A DNA stretch of 11,103 nt from Smittium culicis (lineage: Eukaryota; Kickxellomycota; Harpellomycetes; Harpellales; Legeriomycetaceae): positions 1-11,103 of the forward strand of contig LSSN01001564.1 of NCBI GenBank assembly GCA_001970855.1. Direction: 5' to 3'. This document shows positions 7,739-11,103 of this stretch, in pieces; the stretch's first letter is position 1, and every line of letters begins with the position of its first letter. Made by a program: the position numbers and the translations under genes. Under the pieces are notes generated by a model. That model saw nothing but the letters and a program-made list of their open reading frames with translations. It had not been told where the DNA came from and did not search any database.

Positions 7739-7927
7739 CCCTTTCTCGTCCAACACTCTTAAAAAAAGTCAATTTTTTTATTCGTTTATGATTTATAATT
7801 AAATTTATTATTGACTGTTTTAATACAACAAACGAATTTTTCCTAGGGCCTCGGAATTAAATTGTTTTTACTCAATCCAGCTGGCTAGATTTGGTATATA
7901 TAAAATAGTCTACCGCCTGTGAAATGG
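7739..7927 (+). mobile_element. F2 TTAA-flanked MITE, 189 bp, reference copy
   Basis: Perfect TTAA lies on both sides (7735-7738, 7928-7931). The termini are CCCTTTCTCGTCCAACACTC and GTCTACCGCCTGTGAAATGG. It contains AAAAAAAGTCAATTTTTTTA, TTCGTTTATGATTTATAA and GGGCCTCGGAATTAAA, which align with the copies at 7005 and 5165. There is no open frame. Target and end type point to piggyBac-like mobilisation. Confidence 0.87.
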
Positions 7928-7931
7928 TTAA

Positions 7932-8352
7932 ATATAGGCTAGTTGAATTTTAATCGCTTTTTTGATAAGAAATTGGTATATTTATAGGTGTGGATAAAAA
8001 ATAGGTTAAATAATTAGATACACAAGAGTGCGCCTTAGAAGCATCATATAATAGTTGGTCTATCTTCAAACATCGATAATGTGAACAAAAATATAAAACT
8101 GTAGAGATATCCGAGCTGTTTAGATAGTAAGAACTATTCCTACTTCGTCTTTATATTTTTAAAAAATAAAATTATAAATCCAAGTTAAATTTGATTCCAT
8201 TAATACCTTTTATTTATAAGTATAATATTTATGCATATTTTAGTATTATTGAGATAGAATTTCAAATATATATATGGTGTTTACAAAAACATACTATATC
8301 TATAATTAAAAAAATAACAAATTATTTCCTAGATTGCCAGATACATAATACA
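7932..8352. other. AT-rich spacer, no gene seen
   Basis: There is no supported gene. An open frame begins at 8191 and runs to 8454, but its second half lies inside an F1 element and its composition is that of random AT-rich DNA (many Ile, Tyr, Lys, Asn). Confidence 0.5.
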
Positions 8353-8547
8353 TATGAAATATCCTTAGGGGAGACAGCTTTATTCCTTGAAAATTCTATT
8401 TGCTTATTTATATTAGGTAAAGCTATTAGTTTTGTCACATATTTCATTCGATGATAATTATTTTAAGATTTAGTATTAAAAGTTATGTTGAGAATTAGGA
8501 AAAACTTAATAGGGAATGTTCCGCTCCTGGGAATAATCTTCCAAATA
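8353..8547 (-). mobile_element. F1 MITE, 195 bp, minus orientation
   Basis: The left end TATGAAATATCCTTAGGGGA and right end GTTCCGCTCCTGGGAATAAT (then CTTCCAAATA) are the F1 3' and 5' terminal repeats reversed. The interior contains CTTGAAAATTCTATTTGCTT, TTAGGTAAAGCTATTAG and TTCGATGATAAT, collinear with the copies at 4917 and 6118. Confidence 0.84.
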
Positions 8548-8558
8548 TAAAATTATAA

Positions 8559-8743
8559 TACTTTTCGCAGATATAATATTAAAAGGATCCGTTTTTTTTT
8601 TTTGTTCGCTGATAATTTTACACCTGGTTAACAATTTGAAACTATAATTCAAAATAACTATACAGTATTCAGAATCAAAATAATTATGAAATAAGGTTGC
8701 TTAGTCTTGATTGTTCAAAAATAGTCTGCTGCTGATTAGAGGA
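8559..8743 (+). mobile_element. F2 MITE, old diverged copy, about 185 bp
   Basis: The right end GTTCAAAAATAGTCTGCTGC followed by TGATTAGAGGA matches the F2 3' end closely over its first 15 bases. The left end TACTTTTCGCAG, then TATTAAAAGGATCCG, a T run and GTTCGCTGATAATTTTA, aligns with the F2 5' half. Flanking ATAA and CTAA stand where TTAA is expected. Length agrees. Worn termini make this a low-to-moderate call. Confidence 0.5.
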
Positions 8744-9045
8744 CTAAAAAGTTCAAAGTATTAGGTGGCGAATAGTATAAATTAGTTCTAAATTAGTAGA
8801 GAAAATTTTAAAGGTCACTCAGTTTAGCGTTGATAAATGTGCTTTTAATATCTGCCATAGATCCAAAATTGCGTAAAAGCTTTAGGTAATAATTGATATT
8901 GAAATCATTGGTAGCCCATTTAAACTACTTTTAGCACTTTCAAGATATAAGCAGTAGCCAATTGTACTCTGATTGTATTCTGATTCACGTAAGCGAATAT
9001 TGATTTTGATTTCTAAAAATCAGTATAATTTAAAATAATGTATAA
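8744..9045. other. AT-rich spacer, no gene seen
   Basis: Unremarkable AT-rich sequence between two old F2 copies. No frame or RNA feature is supported. Confidence 0.45.
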
Positions 9046-9233
9046 ACACTATCTGCGGCTAACAAACTTTTCTTTATTAAATTATGATTGGATAATTCTA
9101 TTAAAAGTAAATTTTTATTGTATAAAATAAATCTAATAGCCAATAAGTTTTTAATACACTATATTGATAATTCAGACTGTCATATGGTTATTCATTTTGA
9201 AAGTTCAAAAATAGCCAACCGCACCTTAAAGGG
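9046..9233 (+). mobile_element. F2 MITE, diverged copy, 188 bp
   Basis: The right end AAAGTTCAAAAATAGCCAAC, then CGCACCTTAAAGGG, is followed by exact TTAA (9234-9237). The left end (ACACTATCTGCGGCTAACAA, preceded by ATAA) is a degraded form of the F2 5' end and lies at the distance the family length predicts. Confidence 0.62.
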
Positions 9234-9389
9234 TTAAATACGATAACATCATAGCTGTAAAGAAAATGTACAGCATAATATTTTCATTTGCAAAATGCTA
9301 TGTAAAAATAATTGCTTTAGAATTTGTAAAATTATGTAATACATTATTAATCAGTTCAGACTATTTAATTTTAGTCAAATAATAAATAT

Positions 9390-9482
9390 AATTCAGCGCT
9401 TAAATTTTAAAAAGGCTATATTTTGCGATAATTTAAAAAACTAAATCATCCAATATAGCCAAAGCGTTGGATTAACTGAATT
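9390..9482. repeat. Imperfect 93-bp palindrome
   Basis: The outer arms AATTCAG (9390-9396) and CTGAATT (9476-9482), and the inner arms GGCTATATT (9414-9422) and AATATAGCC (9452-9460), are exact inverted repeats. AGCGC/GCGTT sits between them, and the centre is about 29 bases. It could be a decayed short MITE or a cruciform-forming site. No TA or TTAA duplication is obvious. Confidence 0.55.
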
Positions 9483-9700
9483 TCTATTTTTATAACCGAA
9501 TTATATTAAAATTTTTTTATTCAATTGCAATGAATATCATTAGCTTAGATAAGTTTTAAATTGAATATAAAGCTTCTGCCAAATATTCTCGAGATGTTTT
9601 AGATATATAAACAGCAATAGTTCACTGATTGTAAAATGATAATAAGGTTATACTCATCTCACTCAATCTAGCCATTTCACTTTTCATTAAGATTTATTGT

Positions 9701-9709
9701 TTTATAATA
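9701..9709 (+). promoter_or_regulatory. Candidate TATA-like element of the protease gene
   Basis: TTTATAATA lies about 70 bases before the ATG at 9777, a normal distance for a fungal TATA box. In AT-rich DNA such matches are frequent, so this is only a candidate. Confidence 0.22.
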
Positions 9710-9776
9710 CTCGCTTAAGTACTCCCTGAAAATTTTTTTAACATTTTCAGATAAGTCAATAAATTACCTATTTAAA

Positions 9777-10673
9777 ATGCATATCTCATTATCCTCAACA
9801 CTCCTCTTTACCTTGGCAGGAATTGCATCTGCAAGCTACGAATTTTCATCTAATTCAAACGGATCAACATCCAATTCCGATATTCCTATCATTCCAAACA
9901 TAATTAACGGTAAGGCTACTGGTACAGACTTGTATCCATTCATTTCTCAACTTTACAGAACCGACGATCAAGGAAAAACTTTTAGCTTCACATGCACTGG
10001 CTCTTTGATCGCAAGTCAATATGTTATAACTGCTGCTCACTGTGTTCACTACTCTGACAGAACCCTACAACCAGCTAACACATTTAAAGTCTCCGTTGGA
10101 AAAGCCACTTTAGCTGATTCAAACGACATCGCTAGCTTATACAGTGTTACAGACATCTCCGTAAATGGTTACAGAACTAAAGCATCTAACGATATTGTTG
10201 TCTTGAAACTCGATCGTCCAGTTCCAGCAAGCGTTGCAACTCCTGCTAAGATTTATCCTTACAAAATTACTGATAAACTACCTATTGAAGTCGCTGGCTT
10301 TGGTGTTACCAAATTCGACTCATCTGAAGCCTCTAAAACTCTTTTAAGAACCGTCTTATCCGTCTCTTCTGCTTCACAGTGCAGTGCATTCAATGCAGAT
10401 TGGTCTAACAACTCTGGACCAGTCGTCTGCTCTATTAATGCTAATGGCAATGACTCTTGCAAAGGTGACTCTGGCGGTCCATTAGTTGCTAAGCTAAATG
10501 GAAAACGTACTTTGGTCGGTATTACAAGTTGGGGTACCAACATGGACTTGACTAAACCAAGCTCCTGTGGTGAAAATACTATATCTTTCTATGTACGTGC
10601 CGCTTATTTCGTTAAATGGATTGCTTCAGTTGTCGGTACTGACTATAGACAGCTAGTTGAAATGGCTAATTAA
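9777..10673 (+). CDS. Secreted trypsin-like serine protease (family S1), 298 aa, single exon
   Basis: It is predicted to be an extracellular endopeptidase cutting after Arg or Lys. Residues 1-19 form a signal peptide with an ASA-type cleavage site. Residues 20-41 are a Ser/Asn-rich propeptide with one sequon (Asn28). The mature chain should start at IINGK (Ile42). The catalytic triad is His88 (TAAHC), Asp139 (NDIVVLKL) and Ser232 (CKGDSGGP). Asp226, six residues before the serine, is the trypsin-type S1 residue, and SWG at 251-253 lines the pocket. Six cysteines pair as expected: 73-89, 202-218, 228-264. Oddities: the residue before Ile42 is Asn, not Arg/Lys, the loop between Gly253 and Cys264 is longer than in animal trypsin, and the glycine usual in the GVY motif is Ser270. 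The start is the first ATG that gives a full signal peptide. GC is clearly higher than in the flanks. Nutrition or host-tissue degradation are plausible roles. No neighbouring gene informs function. Confidence 0.95.
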   Translation: MHISLSSTLLFTLAGIASASYEFSSNSNGSTSNSDIPIIPNIINGKATGTDLYPFISQLYRTDDQGKTFSFTCTGSLIASQYVITAAHCVHYSDRTLQPANTFKVSVGKATLADSNDIASLYSVTDISVNGYRTKASNDIVVLKLDRPVPASVATPAKIYPYKITDKLPIEVAGFGVTKFDSSEASKTLLRTVLSVSSASQCSAFNADWSNNSGPVVCSINANGNDSCKGDSGGPLVAKLNGKRTLVGITSWGTNMDLTKPSSCGENTISFYVRAAYFVKWIASVVGTDYRQLVEMAN

Positions 10674-11103
10674 GCACTTTGGCTCGATTTTTTATATTTT
10701 TACTTTATATCAAATGATTTTATATTAAAAAATTCTTAAAGATATCCGCACACTTTATTAAGTAATTCTGTCATAATATTTTTTCAGTAAACCTATTTGA
10801 TTCGAATTGGTACTTCATTTATTGTTAACAGAAATCTTCTCCGGTTAACTTGATGTTAGAATATCTGGTAAATAAGACCATAGAATATTATCAAGTATTC
10901 CTTGCTGAAATTTGTTTTTAACTGTTCAATTGAACTAAAAATTGTGCTTTTTTTCTATAAGCTTTGGCTTCGATAAGGGTTAAAATTCTGCCTGCCTCAA
11001 TTATATCAAGGCACAAAAGGCCATAATATGATGGAAGGCTATAGTCTGAAATTTATTAATAAAATACTAACTCATACCAGCTAGAGAATCTATAAAAATT
11101 TTA
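10674..11103. other. Downstream AT-rich region, no further gene seen
   Basis: 3' flank of the protease. GATAAGGGTTAA near 10973-10983 recalls an F2 terminus, but no matching opposite end is found about 189 bases away. No coding frame is supported up to the window end. Confidence 0.45.
10724..10729 (+). promoter_or_regulatory. Candidate polyadenylation signal
   Basis: ATTAAA lies 51 bases after the protease stop codon, within a T/A-rich stretch typical of fungal 3' ends. Weak evidence given the base composition. Confidence 0.25.

Larger units (their letters stand above)
9238..9776. other. Intergenic region upstream of the protease gene
   Basis: AT-rich, without coding potential. It holds an imperfect palindrome (9390-9482) and candidate core promoter bases near 9701. 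The protease promoter probably lies in its last few hundred bases. Confidence 0.5.

Noticed and set aside
8040..8056. GCATCATATAAT shared with the F1 remnant at 7253-7266
   Set aside because: An isolated 12-base match in AT-rich DNA. No F1 terminal repeat lies at the expected distances.
8191..8454. 87-codon open frame on the plus strand
   Set aside because: Its composition is that of AT-rich noise (Ile, Tyr, Lys, Asn), it shows no motif, and from 8353 onward it runs into an F1 MITE.
9719..9750. Possible 5'-UTR intron ending in TTTTCAG before the protease start
   Set aside because: The nearest GT donor would give an intron of only about 32 bases. Without transcript data it cannot be supported.
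9864..10543. Two minus-strand frames of 61 and 94 codons opposite the protease
   Set aside because: Antisense shadows of a strongly supported S1 gene. No independent motifs.
10960..10990. GATAAGGGTTAA as a possible F2 terminus
   Set aside because: The 20 bases inside it do not match the F2 end, and no partner terminus lies about 189 bases away.
1..11103. Bacterial-type systems, CRISPR arrays, tRNA or rRNA genes
   Set aside because: No regularly spaced repeats of that kind, no cloverleaf sequence, no conserved rRNA blocks and no operon structure. The window is eukaryotic.

Overview
The window looks like an accessory, repeat-rich stretch of a very AT-rich eukaryotic genome. An early-diverging fungus, for example of the Entomophthoromycotina/Zoopagomycota type, is the best guess. 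The evidence is one intron-free secreted trypsin-like protease, a decayed relic resembling a fungal-specific transcription-factor domain with a short 48-bp GT-AG intron, intergenic DNA of roughly 20-25% GC, and many small non-autonomous transposons. The lineage is inferred, not proven. Nothing here is bacterial: no operons, no ribosome binding sites, no dense coding.

Layout. 1-789 is plain AT-rich DNA. 790-1120 is an island of about 40-45% GC holding what looks like a broken transcription-factor fragment. 1240-3329 is AT-rich with one MITE. From about 3330 to 9240 the DNA is mostly a graveyard of short transposons. I resolve four families, named F1-F4 only for this annotation. F1 is a MITE of about 195 bp with TA-type ends (7 copies). 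F2 is a MITE of about 189 bp bounded by TTAA with CCCTTTC termini, piggyBac-like (6 copies). F3 is a SINE-like retroposon of about 160 bp (3 copies, one with a perfect 19-bp target duplication and an A tail). F4 is a 501-bp pogo/Tigger-like MITE (1 copy). Together they cover roughly 3.4 kb, about 30% of the window. A perfect (TTA)n microsatellite of 92 bp lies at 4375-4466.

The most striking structure is nesting. One F1 copy (about 6627-7365) was split by an F3 retroposon, and that F3 copy was split by two separate F2 insertions at TTAA sites. Removing the insertions restores F3 to about 157 bp and F1 to about 186 bp. A second F1 copy (5121-6003) was cut into three pieces by one F2 and the F4 element. 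This gives a relative order of activity: F1 oldest, then F3 and F4, with F2 able to enter both F1 and F3.

The only intact gene is the protease at 9777-10673 (298 aa): signal peptide, short Ser/Asn-rich propeptide, then a complete S1 domain with His88, Asp139, Ser232 and a trypsin-type Asp226. It lies just beyond the transposon cluster, and its codons are clearly richer in GC than the flanks. The other longer open frames are AT-rich shadows or lie inside repeats. No transposase or reverse transcriptase is present, so all mobile elements here depend on enzymes encoded elsewhere.
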